Position numbers and translations under genes: made by a program. Under the pieces are notes generated by a model. The model did not search any database and was not told where the DNA came from. It saw nothing but the letters and a program-made list of their open reading frames with translations. Shown in pieces: positions 54,762-64,000 of a stretch of 64,000 nt of DNA (positions within the stretch are counted from its first letter, which is position 1; every line of letters starts with the position of its first letter). Source of the stretch: a bacterium (GTDB lineage: Bacteria > Bacillota > Bacilli > Lactobacillales > Streptococcaceae); contig CAJNDO010000010.1 of assembly GCA_905221545.1 (NCBI GenBank), forward strand, positions 1 to 64,000. The letters are read 5' to 3'.

Positions 54762-55781
54762 TTAGTCTTCAAATCCATTTGGATGCTTGCTTTGCCAACG
54801 CCATGCGTCTTCACACATTTGGGTGATGTCGAGTTCTGCTTCCCAGCCCAGTTCTGCTTTGGCTTTTGCAGGATCTGAATAGCAGGCTGCAATGTCACCT
54901 GGGCGACGGTCTACAATGCGGTAAGGAATCGGACGTCCCACTGCTTTTTCCATGTTTTGGATAATTTCAAGAACTGAGTAGCCTTTACCTGTTCCAAGGT
55001 TATAAACGTTTAGACCTGAACCTTTTTGAATTTTTTTCAGAGCTGCAACGTGACCCTTAGCCAAGTCGACAACGTGGATATAGTCACGAACACCAGTTCC
55101 GTCTTCCGTATCGTAATCATCTCCAAACACTTGCACTTGCTCTAATTTTCCAACAGCTACTTGAGTCACATATGGCAAGAGGTTGTTTGGAATACCGTTT
55201 GGATTTTCTCCCAAATCACCACTCTCATGGGCTCCGATTGGGTTAAAATAACGAAGCAAGACCACATTCCATTCTGAGTCTGCCTTGTAGATATCTGTCA
55301 AAATTTCCTCTAGCATAAGCTTGGTGCGACCATATGGATTGGTCACAGAAAGTGGGAAATCTTCCAAGATGGGCACTGTATGAGGATCTCCGTAAACTGT
55401 CGCAGAAGAACTGAAAATGATGTTTTTACAGTTATTTTCTTCCATGACCTTCAAAAGGCTGACAGTTCCAGCGATATTGTTGTCATAATAGGCAAGAGGG
55501 ATACGAGTGGATTCACCGACAGCCTTCAAACCAGCAAAGTGAATCACACCAGTCGGTTCTTCCTGCTTAAAGATATCTCTGAGAGTATCAGTATCACGGA
55601 TATCTGCCTCATAGAAAGGAATTTCAACTCCTGTGATTCTTTCAACAATCTCTAAACTTTTACGGTTGCTATTAACAAGGTTATCCACCACAACAACCTG
55701 ATGACCTGCTTGGATTAACTCAATAACAGTGTGGGTTCCGATAAAACCTGCTCCACCCGTTACCAAAATCTTTTCTTGCAT
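54762..55781 (-). CDS. galE: UDP-glucose 4-epimerase
   Basis: 339 residues. NAD site GGAGFIG (9-15), the catalytic Tyr150-x3-Lys154 pair in NPYGRTK, and Ser near 124-126. It interconverts UDP-glucose and UDP-galactose for galactose use and glycan synthesis. It is not in a Leloir operon here; it is paired with the GT2 gene downstream. It has its own promoter at 55812-55840. Confidence 0.95.
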   Translation of the reverse strand: MQEKILVTGGAGFIGTHTVIELIQAGHQVVVVDNLVNSNRKSLEIVERITGVEIPFYEADIRDTDTLRDIFKQEEPTGVIHFAGLKAVGESTRIPLAYYDNNIAGTVSLLKVMEENNCKNIIFSSSATVYGDPHTVPILEDFPLSVTNPYGRTKLMLEEILTDIYKADSEWNVVLLRYFNPIGAHESGDLGENPNGIPNNLLPYVTQVAVGKLEQVQVFGDDYDTEDGTGVRDYIHVVDLAKGHVAALKKIQKGSGLNVYNLGTGKGYSVLEIIQNMEKAVGRPIPYRIVDRRPGDIAACYSDPAKAKAELGWEAELDITQMCEDAWRWQSKHPNGFED

Positions 55782-55811
55782 CTTTTTTCCTCGATTCTCG
55801 GATTTTTTCTT

Positions 55812-55840
55812 ATTTTACCATTTTTGATAGGGAATGTCAT
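55812..55840 (-). promoter_or_regulatory. Promoter of galE
   Basis: ATGACA (55835-55840), 17 bp and an extended -10 TGGTAAAAT (55812-55817). GAGGAAAAAAGATG follows as ribosome site. Confidence 0.8.
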
Positions 55841-55880
55841 TTGCCATCCTAGAGGGGAGGCTAAAATTTCAGTAAAACTC

Positions 55881-56984
55881 TTATTCGCTTTTTACTCGTT
55901 TGACATAGTTCTCAATTGGGTAGTTTGCTGGGTCCAAGATCAATTCCTTGCCTTTGATCAGTTGGGCTAGATGGTAGCCAATGATAGGACCAGTTGTGAG
56001 GCCTGATGAACCTAGGCCACTGGCTGCATAGATACCTGCTAAGCCGGGTACTTGCCCAAAGAAAGGTGAGAAATCACTGGTATAGGCTCGGATTCCCACG
56101 CGCTCACCCGATGATTTCGCTCCTGCCAAGGCTGGGTAGTGAGGCAAGGCTGACTCCTCCATTTGCTGGAGCAAGCTTTCATCTACCGTCAAATCAAATC
56201 CCATGTCATTTTCATGAGTAGCGCCTAAGGACAATTTCCCACCTGCAAAAGGAATCAAATCCCACTCCCCCTCGGGCATAACAACAGGGTAGGATTCCAT
56301 GTCTTGAGCAAGCTGATAATCTCGGAGTTGGCCTTTTTGGGGACGAACATCCACTTCATATCCTAAAGGCTCTAACAGGTGTCCCAACCAAGCTCCCGTC
56401 GCTAAAATAACCTGATCAAACACCTCTTCACCAATCTGATAACCTGATGCTAAAGGTGTCAGACTCACTTTTTCTTTGACCAGCTTGACCTGACTGGCTT
56501 CTAGCAGACGAGTCACCAAGAGTTGACCATCTACTCTTGCTCCACCAGAAGCATAGAGCAGGCGGTCGAATCCCTGCAAGCCAGGGAATAATTCATTAGC
56601 TGAGGCTTGATCCATGATAGCTAACTGACCTATCAAGGGAGACTCTTCTCTACGCTGGAGGGCTAGTACATAGAGTTCTTCCAACTTAGTTTCATCCTTT
56701 TTCAAGAGAAAGACTCCTGAGCGCTGGTAAAAGTCGATTTCCTGCCCTGACTTCTCTAAATCAGCCAACAAATCCACATAAAAGTCAGCCCCCAAGCGCG
56801 CCATCTTGTACCAGGCTTTATTACGGCGTTTTGAAAACCAAGGACTAATAATTCCTGCTGCAGCCTTGGTAGCCTGACCCTGTCCATAGTCAAAAACGGT
56901 CACCTCAAGGTCACTTTCTTTCGAGAGGTAGTAGGCAGCTGTTGCTCCCACAATTCCTGCTCCGATAATAGCAACTTTTTTCAT
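55881..56984 (-). CDS. DadA/ThiO-like FAD-dependent amino acid oxidase
   Basis: 367 residues from MKKVAIIGAG; an in-frame GTG three codons upstream is possible. FAD-binding GAGIVGATAAYYL (8-20), RVDGQLL in the DAO core, and GIRAYTSDFSPFFG and GLGSSGLTTGP at the C-terminal flavin site are present. Family members oxidise D-amino acids or glycine; the substrate cannot be read. It is last in the trmK-Nif3-oxidase operon, 16 bp after the Nif3-like gene. Confidence 0.86.
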   Translation of the reverse strand: MKKVAIIGAGIVGATAAYYLSKESDLEVTVFDYGQGQATKAAAGIISPWFSKRRNKAWYKMARLGADFYVDLLADLEKSGQEIDFYQRSGVFLLKKDETKLEELYVLALQRREESPLIGQLAIMDQASANELFPGLQGFDRLLYASGGARVDGQLLVTRLLEASQVKLVKEKVSLTPLASGYQIGEEVFDQVILATGAWLGHLLEPLGYEVDVRPQKGQLRDYQLAQDMESYPVVMPEGEWDLIPFAGGKLSLGATHENDMGFDLTVDESLLQQMEESALPHYPALAGAKSSGERVGIRAYTSDFSPFFGQVPGLAGIYAASGLGSSGLTTGPIIGYHLAQLIKGKELILDPANYPIENYVKRVKSE

Positions 56985-57000
56985 TGTCTTCACTTTCTAA

Positions 57001-57798
57001 CTAGATATGGTGGAAAGGATTGGTTGATGCTTGACTAGGTAAGATATCAATAGACCAGTCCTTTTCTTCCTTCCATTGAGTAAGGAGTGCTGCGATTTTT
57101 TCCACAAACAGCACTTCAATATAGTGACCTGGGTCCAATGCTAGCAAGCCATCAGACAGCATATCCTGGGCAGTGTGGTAATAAATGTCACCAGTGATAT
57201 AGACATCTGCTCCCTTAGCTAAGGCATCCTTATAGAATGACTGCCCGCTACCACCACAGATAGCCACTCTTGAAATAGGCTTCTGCAAATCACTCTCTCG
57301 ATAATGCACCATTCGAAGACTATCTAGACCAAAGACTTGCTTGACATGCTGGGCCAATTCCCCAAATGTCTGAGGCTGAATATTCCCAATACGACCAATC
57401 CCACGTTCAGGTCCTGTCTCCTGCAGATAAGTCGTCTCCTCAATACCTAGCATCTGGCTGAACCAGTCATTGAGACCATTTTCAACGATGTCAATATTGG
57501 TATGGCTAACATAAACTGCGATGTCATGCTTGATCAGGTCGATGTAAATCTGATTTTGCGGACAGCTAGCTACCAAGTCCTTGATAGGACGGAAAATCGG
57601 CGCGTGCTTGACGATAATCAAATCCACACCCTTTTCAATGGCTTCAGCCACCGTCTCTTCTCGAATATCGAGGGCAACCATGACCCTTTGGATATCCTTG
57701 TCCAAAGTGCCGATTTGCAAGCCACGACTATCGCCCTCCATGGAAAATTCCTGAGGACAAAAGGCTTCATAAGCTTGTATCACTTCACTTGCTAGCAT
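57001..57798 (-). CDS. Nif3-like dinuclear metal centre protein
   Basis: 265 residues. The Nif3/DUF34 family shows VKHAPIF (metal-ligand His), SHTNID and a C-terminal [11 protein letters not shown] block. Members form hexamers with a two-metal site; GTP cyclohydrolase I-like activity was suggested but the role is unsettled. Its start overlaps the trmK stop by 14 nt, the typical trmK-nif3 pair in Firmicutes. Confidence 0.9.
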   Translation of the reverse strand: MLASEVIQAYEAFCPQEFSMEGDSRGLQIGTLDKDIQRVMVALDIREETVAEAIEKGVDLIIVKHAPIFRPIKDLVASCPQNQIYIDLIKHDIAVYVSHTNIDIVENGLNDWFSQMLGIEETTYLQETGPERGIGRIGNIQPQTFGELAQHVKQVFGLDSLRMVHYRESDLQKPISRVAICGGSGQSFYKDALAKGADVYITGDIYYHTAQDMLSDGLLALDPGHYIEVLFVEKIAALLTQWKEEKDWSIDILPSQASTNPFHHI

Positions 57799-58462
57799 GA
57801 AGTACCTCCTTGATGGCTTGAATTTTATCTACTAGAACTTGACGTTCCTCCAGATTTTTTTCTGGGATTTGTCCAAGGGCAAACTCTAGCTTGGCAGCTT
57901 CTTTTTGCCATTTTTGGACAAAGACTGGACTGACTTCCTTGGATAAGAAGGGACCAAAGCGGACATCACTGGCTGATAACTTCATTTGTCCCGCTTCCAC
58001 AACTAGAATTTCATAAAATTTACCAGCTTCTTCTAAAATGCTTTCTGCTACAATCTGAAAATCGTTATCTTGCAACCAGATACGCAAGTCGTCTTCACGA
58101 TTATTAGGCTGGAGGATCAAACGCTCTACATTAGCTAACTTGTCCAAGCCTTCTTCTAAGATCCTAGCAATCAAACGGCCACCCATACCAGCGATGGTGA
58201 TGACAGAGACTTGGTCAGCCTCTTCAAAAGCTGCCAAACCATTGGCTAAACGAACCTGGATTTTCTCCTTTAGGCCGTGAGCCTCAACATTTTTAACCGC
58301 AGACTGGTAGGGACCTTCCACCACCTCACCTGCAATGGCACCTTTAATTTGGCCTTTCTTGACTAACTCGATTGGCAGATAAGCATGGTCACTCCCCACA
58401 TCTAGTAAAATGGCTCCTTGGGGAACAAAGGAAGCCACTAATTCTAATCTCTTTGAAATCAT
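57785..58462 (-). CDS. trmK: tRNA (adenine(22)-N(1))-methyltransferase
   Basis: 225 residues. SAM-binding [15 protein letters not shown] (about 19-33), GMGG near 91-94 and [14 protein letters not shown] are TrmK hallmarks. It methylates A22 in tRNA. It is first in an operon with nif3-like and oxidase genes. An extended -10 (TGGTATAAT, 58495-58500) serves it. Confidence 0.93.
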   Translation of the reverse strand: MISKRLELVASFVPQGAILLDVGSDHAYLPIELVKKGQIKGAIAGEVVEGPYQSAVKNVEAHGLKEKIQVRLANGLAAFEEADQVSVITIAGMGGRLIARILEEGLDKLANVERLILQPNNREDDLRIWLQDNDFQIVAESILEEAGKFYEILVVEAGQMKLSASDVRFGPFLSKEVSPVFVQKWQKEAAKLEFALGQIPEKNLEERQVLVDKIQAIKEVLHASK

Positions 58463-58494
58463 TCTCTCTCTCTTTCCAAAACTCTATTACTCTT

Positions 58495-58500
58495 ATTATA
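58495..58500 (-). promoter_or_regulatory. Extended -10 promoter of trmK operon
   Basis: TGGTATAAT on the minus strand (TATAAT at 58495-58500), 33 bp before the ATG. The -35 is poor. Confidence 0.6.
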
Positions 58501-58528
58501 CCACATTTCAGCTTGCAATCTTGTACCT

Positions 58529-58561
58529 AAAAAGACCGCAATACACAGATTGCAGTCTTTC
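58529..58561 (-). terminator. Terminator of the P-type ATPase gene
   Basis: On the minus strand AAAGACTGCAAT pairs with ATTGCGGTCTTT and is followed by TT. It begins next to the ATPase stop codon. Confidence 0.85.
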
Positions 58562-58562
58562 T

Positions 58563-60899
58563 TTATTTTCTGGCTTGATAACGACTGGTCAAGATGAAAA
58601 TCACGGTAAAGACTAACATCATGACTCCATAAACAGGCAGTGTTTGTCCTGTTAATATCGAAATCTCAAGTAGTTTTTGGATTCTTGGGAAGAGAGCTGT
58701 AGCTAGGAAGCCACCTACTGACCAGACAATCAAGAGTACACGCCAGAGAGTAAATGGCATGCAGGCTCTAAATACGGATAAGAAACCAATTGACCCCAAG
58801 AGATAATAGAGTAGAGTTGAGATTTCTAACTCAGACCAGCCTTGACTACTTCCAAATAGTTTCACAAAAAGAACGCTGAACACGACCATCAGTGCGCTTG
58901 GTAGGGCACGAAGCATGGACCTTCTAAGGAAATTTGGCTCAACAGGCTTGATATTTCGCTCAAAAGTCAAAACGAATGGTGGGAAACCTTCCACGAACTG
59001 GTCAATCATGGTAATCTGAATCGGAATGAAAGGGAAAATCAAGATCCACTCAGACCTTCCTAGAAGGGCACTGGCGATACAGATGACTGCGAGCAAGAAA
59101 GAATAGATGGTCTTAATCAAGAAAATTGGTGCAATATGGGCAATGTTATTGACCACACGACGACCTTCAAAGAGAATCTCAGGAACATCATTAAAGTCTG
59201 AGTTCAAAAGAACCAAATTGGCAATCTGACGGGTCGCAGGATCCCCTTCCGACATCACGATAGAACAATCCGCCTCACGAAGAGCCAGGATATCATTGAC
59301 CCCGTCCCCTGTCATAGCCGTTGTATGACCTGCTTTTTTCAGAGTTTGGATGATGAGTTTCTTTTGATGAGGGGAAACACGACCGAAAATAGCTGTCTCC
59401 TCAGCCATATCAACCAATTCCTCATCCGTTATTTTTGAACAGTCTACATAGCTACGATAGTCTGCAAAACCAGCCTTCTGGGCAATACTAGACACAGTAA
59501 CTGGATTGTCACCAGAGATAATCTTGAGTCCCACTTCTTGAGAACGGAGATAGTCCAGCGTCTCTGCTGCTCCCTCTCGAATGGGGTCCAAGATTTCCAG
59601 CAAGGCCAGAGCCTGAATATCAGAAGGTTTCTGTGGTTTGTGATGGTCTAATTTCTCCTGACTGAGAGCTAAGACCAAGACACGTGACCCTCTCTCCAAG
59701 GCCTCTCTGGCTTCTGGAACTTCAGAGTCCAGCAACATCTCAGGCGCACCTAAGAAAACTGTCCCCAGACCTTCCAATTCCATGGCTCCCCACTTGCGGT
59801 CGCTTGAGAAAGGAAGATTAGAGATCATAGGGTAGGCTACCTGCCCTTGGAAACGCTGGCGAATGGCTTGAGCTGTTGGATTCTTATCCTCACTATGGGC
59901 CATATAACTGGTCAAGATACTGGCAATAGCCTCTTCACCGTAAGTTTTCGTCAGTGGAAGAACAGCCTCCACCTGCATCTTTCCTTGGGTGATGGTGCCC
60001 GTCTTGTCCAGACAGAGCATATCCACGCGCGCCAAGGTCTCAACAGAATACATCTCCTGCACCAAGACCTTTTTCAAGCCCAGCTTAATAACCGCAGTCA
60101 AAAGCGAAGTGATGGTCAAAAGGGCGATTCCTTTAGGCAACATTCCCAAAAGGGCTGTAGATGAATTTACAACGGACGACTTAAGAGGCAAGCCTTTTAA
60201 AAGCAAGGCTTCTAGCAAGAGAGCCAGGCCAAAGGGAATGATAATCTTCCCAGTAAAACCGGCTAGCTTGTCTAGCGATTTCATGATACGGGAGTTAATG
60301 GGTTTCACTGTCTTGGCTTCCAGCATGAGTTTGGCAGCATAATTGTCTGCCCCGACATGGTGGACTTGAGCCAAAACGGATCCACTAGCTAAAAAACTTC
60401 CAGACAAAAGCAAGACATCAACTTCCTTTTGCACCAAATCACTCTCACCCGTCAACATGGCTTCATTGACTTCCGCAAAGCCTTCCAAAACCAAGGCATC
60501 ACTGGGAATCTGCTCCCCAGCAGACAAACGAATGACGTCTCCTAGCACCAATTCTTCAGGATTGAGGGCAACTTCCTGTCCATCACGAATGGTTTTGACC
60601 TTTTCCTTGGTCATGAGATTAAGCTTGTCCACCATGTGTTTGGCGCGTAGCTCGGTCACAATTCCAGAAAAAGCGTTAAAGCAGATAACAGCAAAGAAAA
60701 CCAGATTGCTCCAAGCCTGCACAAAAGCTAGCGCCAAAGCAATGGCAAAGTTCAAAGCGTTAAAAAGGGTAAAGACATTTCGTTTAACGATTTGCCAAGT
60801 GCTGGTGCTGGCCGATGCGGTAAAATCATTGACCAAGCCCTTAGCCTGTCTTTCCTTGACTTCTCTTTGGGTTAATCCTATAATCTTATTTTTATCCAT
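58563..60899 (-). CDS. P-type cation-transporting ATPase
   Basis: 778 residues from MDKNKIIGLTQ. The phosphorylation site DKTGT has its Asp near residue 298; TGES in the actuator domain, the hinge GDGVNDILAL and eight to ten membrane helices are present. The overall type is P2/E1-E2, but the N-terminal domain is short and there are no heavy-metal CxxC motifs, so Ca2+, Mg2+ or Mn2+ are more likely than Cu or Zn. An extended -10 (TATGAT, 60907-60912) would put transcription start next to the ATG. No leader long enough for a manganese riboswitch is present. Confidence 0.9.
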   Translation of the reverse strand: MDKNKIIGLTQREVKERQAKGLVNDFTASASTSTWQIVKRNVFTLFNALNFAIALALAFVQAWSNLVFFAVICFNAFSGIVTELRAKHMVDKLNLMTKEKVKTIRDGQEVALNPEELVLGDVIRLSAGEQIPSDALVLEGFAEVNEAMLTGESDLVQKEVDVLLLSGSFLASGSVLAQVHHVGADNYAAKLMLEAKTVKPINSRIMKSLDKLAGFTGKIIIPFGLALLLEALLLKGLPLKSSVVNSSTALLGMLPKGIALLTITSLLTAVIKLGLKKVLVQEMYSVETLARVDMLCLDKTGTITQGKMQVEAVLPLTKTYGEEAIASILTSYMAHSEDKNPTAQAIRQRFQGQVAYPMISNLPFSSDRKWGAMELEGLGTVFLGAPEMLLDSEVPEAREALERGSRVLVLALSQEKLDHHKPQKPSDIQALALLEILDPIREGAAETLDYLRSQEVGLKIISGDNPVTVSSIAQKAGFADYRSYVDCSKITDEELVDMAEETAIFGRVSPHQKKLIIQTLKKAGHTTAMTGDGVNDILALREADCSIVMSEGDPATRQIANLVLLNSDFNDVPEILFEGRRVVNNIAHIAPIFLIKTIYSFLLAVICIASALLGRSEWILIFPFIPIQITMIDQFVEGFPPFVLTFERNIKPVEPNFLRRSMLRALPSALMVVFSVLFVKLFGSSQGWSELEISTLLYYLLGSIGFLSVFRACMPFTLWRVLLIVWSVGGFLATALFPRIQKLLEISILTGQTLPVYGVMMLVFTVIFILTSRYQARK

Positions 60900-60972
60900 A
60901 AATTCTATCATATCATTTTTTCTAAAAGAATTCTAATCTCATCCCAAATATGCACCTAGTCAAGGGAAAAGT

Positions 60973-61001
60973 TTGCCAGCCCTCCTTTGATAAGGTATAA
61001 T
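60973..61001 (+). promoter_or_regulatory. Promoter of the PlsC-like acyltransferase
   Basis: TTGCCA (60973-60978), 17 bp and TATAAT (60996-61001). GAAGGAG follows before the ATG at 61035. Confidence 0.8.
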
Positions 61002-61034
61002 AATAATAACAAGAAAAGAATCGAAGGAGATCGC

Positions 61035-61784
61035 ATGTTTTATACTTATTTACGTGGATTGGTCGTCTTGCTCCTATGGTCCATCAATGGCAATGCCCAC
61101 TATCATAATACTGATAAAATTCCTAATCAAGATGAAAATTATATCCTGGTTGCGCCTCACCGCACCTGGTGGGATCCAGTTTATATGGCCTTTGCGACTA
61201 AGCCAAAACAATTCATCTTTATGGCCAAAAAAGAACTCTTTACTAACCGTATCTTTGGTTGGTGGATTCGTATGTGTGGTGCCTTTCCCATCGACCGTGA
61301 AAATCCAAGCGCTTCAGCCATCAAATATCCTATCAATGTCCTCAAAAAAAGTGACCGCTCCCTCATCATGTTTCCAAGTGGAAGCCGTCACTCCAACGAT
61401 GTCAAGGGTGGAGTTGCCTTAATTGCCAAAATGGCCAAGGTCCGTATCATGCCGGTTACCTACACAGGTCCTATGACTTTGAAGGGTTTGGTTAGCCGTG
61501 AACGTGTCGATATGAACTTTGGAAATCCAATCGATATCTCAGACATCAAGAAAATGAATAATGAAGGCATTGAAACAGTCGCCAATCGTATCCAAACAGA
61601 ATTCCAACGCCTGGACCAAGAAACCAAACAATGGCACAATGATAAAAAACCAAACCCACTCTGGTGGTTTATCCGCATCCCTGCCCTCATCCTTGCAATT
61701 ATCCTCGCTATCCTAACCATCATCTTTAGCTTTATCGCAAGCTTCGTCTGGAATCCAGATAAGAAAAGAGAGGCTCTTGGTTAA
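61035..61784 (+). CDS. PlsC-type 1-acylglycerol-3-phosphate acyltransferase
   Basis: 249 residues from MFYTYLRGLV; GAAGGAG is the ribosome site, and the 16 codons open upstream are not used. The catalytic HRTWWD motif (His42, Asp47), GAFPIDRE and FPSGSRHS (a variant of FPEGTRS) are present. The C-terminus carries a membrane helix (about 215-240). It probably acylates lysophosphatidate in phospholipid synthesis; the FPSG variant leaves some doubt about substrate. Confidence 0.87.
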   Translation: MFYTYLRGLVVLLLWSINGNAHYHNTDKIPNQDENYILVAPHRTWWDPVYMAFATKPKQFIFMAKKELFTNRIFGWWIRMCGAFPIDRENPSASAIKYPINVLKKSDRSLIMFPSGSRHSNDVKGGVALIAKMAKVRIMPVTYTGPMTLKGLVSRERVDMNFGNPIDISDIKKMNNEGIETVANRIQTEFQRLDQETKQWHNDKKPNPLWWFIRIPALILAIILAILTIIFSFIASFVWNPDKKREALG

Positions 61785-61795
61785 AAAATACAACA

Positions 61796-61819
61796 ATCCC
61801 TTGGCAAAAGCCAAGGGAT
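61796..61819. terminator. Terminator between the convergent acyltransferase and esterase genes
   Basis: ATCCCTTGGC and GCCAAGGGAT form a perfect 10-bp stem with a 4-nt loop. It is followed by AAATCTTTTATT. Confidence 0.85.
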
Positions 61820-61826
61820 AAATCTT

Positions 61827-62519
61827 TTATTCGATTTTCCATTTTTGGGCCAACCAGCTGGAAAAAGCTAGGAATCGTTCAGCTACTTGTTCATGGTGTC
61901 CATAAGGATCAAAGACAAAATGGCCGTTCGGATAGCATTTCTGAAGACTGGTATGGATCTGCTCAGCATAGGCTGGTGCTTGAGCCAAGCGATTAGTATG
62001 GTGTGCTCCTTCTGTTTGACCATTCTGTAAATACAGCAAACAGTCCAAATTTTTCACCTTTTCTTCCCTACAATAAGTCACAAAATCAGGATACCAAAAG
62101 GAACCGCAGATTGAAAAGACACAGGAAATCTTGTCAAAGCTGAAAAGACTGTAGACTGCCGCCAAACCACCTAGTGAATACCCTCCATAAGCAAGGCGAG
62201 TTTCGTCCAGGCGATAAAGCGACTGCAGCTTGTCTAAAAGACCTCCAAATAAATAATCATGATAGACATTTGCCTGACCGCCAAAATCTGGAGCCCCATC
62301 TCTCAGAGCAGCTGCTTTCCAAGGAGTGTAGTCATCTAGGCGATTTTTAGAGGTCAAGCCCACTAAAATCACAGATTCTGAAAGTGAAGCTAGGAAATCC
62401 AAGTTCCCATCATTCAAGAGAATCGCTGGATAGATTTGATTGGGATCATAGGTTGAAGGCAGGCTGACCTTGACTTGGATTCCTTCCCAATCAAACTCAT
62501 TATTTATTGATAAAGTCAT
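61827..62519 (-). CDS. IroE/Fes-like siderophore esterase (alpha/beta hydrolase)
   Basis: 230 residues from MTLSINNEFDWEG; a TTG start seven codons upstream is possible. The nucleophile elbow GYSLGG has Ser115, and the C-terminal GHHEQVAER supplies a likely His. It matches the esterase D/IroE group that hydrolyses ferric-siderophore esters inside the cell. It overlaps the end of the binding-protein gene by 20 nt, which supports a role in releasing iron from the imported complex; the substrate is inferred. Confidence 0.8.
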   Translation of the reverse strand: MTLSINNEFDWEGIQVKVSLPSTYDPNQIYPAILLNDGNLDFLASLSESVILVGLTSKNRLDDYTPWKAAALRDGAPDFGGQANVYHDYLFGGLLDKLQSLYRLDETRLAYGGYSLGGLAAVYSLFSFDKISCVFSICGSFWYPDFVTYCREEKVKNLDCLLYLQNGQTEGAHHTNRLAQAPAYAEQIHTSLQKCYPNGHFVFDPYGHHEQVAERFLAFSSWLAQKWKIE

Positions 62520-63510
62520 TGATTTTCTCAAGGGAATCAATCACTGCTGGACCATAATCCATCAACTCATCGTAAGAGATAGTCATGATTTTTTGATTCT
62601 TAATAGCAGGAACACCTTCCAAAACAGCATTTGCCTTCATCAACTCTACAGCGCTGGCATCCAATTTTTTATTGCGGTCGCTGGTTACATAGATAATCAA
62701 CTCAGGATCCATTGACACAAGATTTTCCAAGGTCAAGCCTGATGTCCCCGTAGCAACGTTTGTATAACCAAGTTGATTCAACAAGCTCTCTTGCAAAGCA
62801 GACTTGTAAGCGCCGAAGGTTTGATCATTATAAGCAACCATAATCAAAGCCTTTTTCTTTTCACCTTGGCTTGCTGGATTTGCTTTCTTAACAGCGTCAA
62901 TTTTAGTTTGTAATTGGGCTGCGTATTCATTGGCCTTGTCCTGAACATTAAAAATCATTCCAAGATTTTTGACATCTTCTACGATATTCCCCAAATCTTG
63001 CTGAATCGTTGAGAGAGAAGCTTTTTGCGTATAGACTGGGATTTTGTTTTCATTCCAAGTGCTAACTGTCCCCAAGGATTTTTCAGAAAACATCATGTTT
63101 CGACCCATCACAGCATCTGGTTCATAAGAAAGGACTGTCTCTTGTGAGACTGTTTTTTTATCCCCAATTTGAGGAATCGTCGCAATCGCGTCCTTGTATT
63201 TGTCTGTTACAGCATTGTCAGGGTTGAGCATGCCAGCAATTTTATCTTTCAAACCTAGTTCCAATAAGATTTCAGTAGTTGAAAGATTGTTGGTGATCAC
63301 TTTTTCAGGTGCCTTGTCAAAAACTTGTTCGACTTCATTTCCTTTAGCGTCATAGGTTTTGACCGTTAACGGATAAGTCGTCTCTGCGCTTGCCTTTTGA
63401 CTTGTTTCTGTGCTAGATTGTGTGGTAGCTTTTTCTGTAGTAGTATTGCCACAAGCTGCCATGGTTAAGGTAGCTACTGTTACCAGTAAAATACTGAGTG
63501 TTTTTTTCAT
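62500..63510 (-). CDS. Iron-compound ABC transporter substrate-binding lipoprotein
   Basis: 336 residues. The signal peptide ends in the lipobox LTMAAC with Cys20, followed by a Thr/Ser-rich linker. The FecB/FatB-type binding fold (KVITNNLSTTEILLELGL, QIGDKKTVSQETVLSYEPDAV, ENLVSMDPELIIYVTSD) captures ferric siderophores or catechol complexes. Lgt, encoded in this window, would lipidate it. It sits between the transport ATPase and the esterase; permease genes are presumably beyond the right edge. Confidence 0.9.
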   Translation of the reverse strand: MKKTLSILLVTVATLTMAACGNTTTEKATTQSSTETSQKASAETTYPLTVKTYDAKGNEVEQVFDKAPEKVITNNLSTTEILLELGLKDKIAGMLNPDNAVTDKYKDAIATIPQIGDKKTVSQETVLSYEPDAVMGRNMMFSEKSLGTVSTWNENKIPVYTQKASLSTIQQDLGNIVEDVKNLGMIFNVQDKANEYAAQLQTKIDAVKKANPASQGEKKKALIMVAYNDQTFGAYKSALQESLLNQLGYTNVATGTSGLTLENLVSMDPELIIYVTSDRNKKLDASAVELMKANAVLEGVPAIKNQKIMTISYDELMDYGPAVIDSLEKINDFINK

Positions 63511-63529
63511 CTTGTTTTCCTTTTCATTC

Positions 63530-64000
63530 TTATAAATAGTGAATCATAGCTTGCTGATCCTCGGTCCAAGTAACCTGACTTTGAACTCCGTATACAGTTT
63601 GTAATGACTCAGGGGTGATGGCCTCCTTTGGAGTCCCTTGGTAAAGGATTTCCCCCTCTTTCATCAGATAGAGATAATCCGAATAGCGACAAGCAAGTTG
63701 AATATCATGCAGGACAGCTAGAACATTGACCTTGAGCTCCTTCACAATGGCCAACAAGTCTAGCTGATACTTGATATCCAGGTGATTGGTTGGTTCGTCC
63801 AAGAGCAAGAGAGTCGGTTCTTGTGCCAAGGCACGGGCTAGTAAGACTCGCTGTTTCTCTCCCCCTGACAGAGACGAATAGAGACGAGTCTTCTTCTCTA
63901 GCATATCTACCTTGACGAGAGCATCTTGAACAAGGGCATAATCTCTTTCCTTTTCCTTCTGTAAAAAAGAGAGGTGGGGAGTTCTTCCTAGCAAGACGAT
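63530..64000 (-). CDS. Iron-siderophore ABC transporter ATP-binding protein, N-terminus beyond right edge
   Basis: The last 156 codons of a FepC/FecE-type ATPase. The signature [17 protein letters not shown], Walker [13 protein letters not shown] and the switch LHDIQLA are visible; Walker A would lie outside the window. The frame is open to base 64000 ([10 protein letters not shown]), so the TTG at 63994 is not the true start. The gene is upstream of and probably co-transcribed with the binding protein and esterase. Confidence 0.9.
   Translation of the reverse strand: MVLLGRTPHLSFLQKEKERDYALVQDALVKVDMLEKKTRLYSSLSGGEKQRVLLARALAQEPTLLLLDEPTNHLDIKYQLDLLAIVKELKVNVLAVLHDIQLACRYSDYLYLMKEGEILYQGTPKEAITPESLQTVYGVQSQVTWTEDQQAMIHYL

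Noticed and set aside
60900..61034. Manganese riboswitch (yybP-ykoY) before the P-type ATPase
   Set aside because: The divergent promoter region is only 135 bp, the ATPase promoter lies next to its start codon, and no conserved riboswitch segments are visible.

Overview
The window is chromosomal DNA from a low-GC Gram-positive coccus of the Streptococcus mitis group (S. mitis, S. oralis or S. pseudopneumoniae type). The evidence is the vex123/vncRS/fba locus, CodY, HPr kinase, MurT/GatD, YSIRK and LPXTG surface proteins, and seven clear BOX elements plus one decayed copy. There is no rRNA, phage, insertion sequence or CRISPR array. The two tRNA genes are Thr-CGT and Leu-AAG.

Layout. Positions 1-15005 (minus strand) are an adhesin island with two giant cell-wall proteins. 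The first is a Rib-type repeat protein of more than 3000 residues that runs off the left edge. Its promoter is followed directly by thirteen perfect 9-bp repeats. The second is a 1700-residue LPXTG protein with a class 3 lipase domain and a stalk of G5-like repeats. Positions 15403-21276 hold the hprK-lgt-DUF948-YtxH operon, rpsU, nagB (operator-like palindrome inside the promoter spacer), queA and a BrkB-family membrane protein. Positions 21418-25679 hold an operon of tRNA-modification genes (mnmL, mnmM), a small coiled-coil protein and a Na+/H+ antiporter, divergent from a DUF3397 gene. Positions 25877-29153 hold a small membrane protein, tRNA-Thr and a three-gene ABC transporter.

Positions 29439-38957 are fba, vncS, vncR, a secreted LysM/Pro-rich repeat protein placed between vncR and vex3, then vex3, vex2 and vex1. 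Positions 39094-42453 are tRNA-Leu, the codY-pncA operon and the DEAD-box helicase cshA. Positions 42782-47638 (plus strand) are an RclA-like flavoprotein, the murT-gatD peptidoglycan amidation operon and a prolidase. Positions 47894-51009 are a broken ECF transporter S component, a PdxK/ThiD kinase, truA and an MFS transporter. Positions 51235-60899 are small membrane and zinc proteins, cmk, a LysM membrane protein, a ferredoxin, a glycosyltransferase with galE, a DadA-like oxidase, a Nif3-like protein, trmK and a P-type ATPase. Positions 61035-64000 are a PlsC-type acyltransferase, then a siderophore-type esterase, an iron-compound binding lipoprotein and a truncated ABC ATPase.

Themes. Envelope biology dominates: adhesins, lipoprotein diacylglyceryl transfer, lipid II amidation and LysM proteins. 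Carbon and nitrogen control appears as HPrK, CodY with its own operator, a NagR-like operator and cre-like sites. Several genes have a strong promoter placed so that transcription would start at the A of the start codon, which suggests leaderless mRNAs. All functional names come from reading motifs and remembered family features; no database search was possible.
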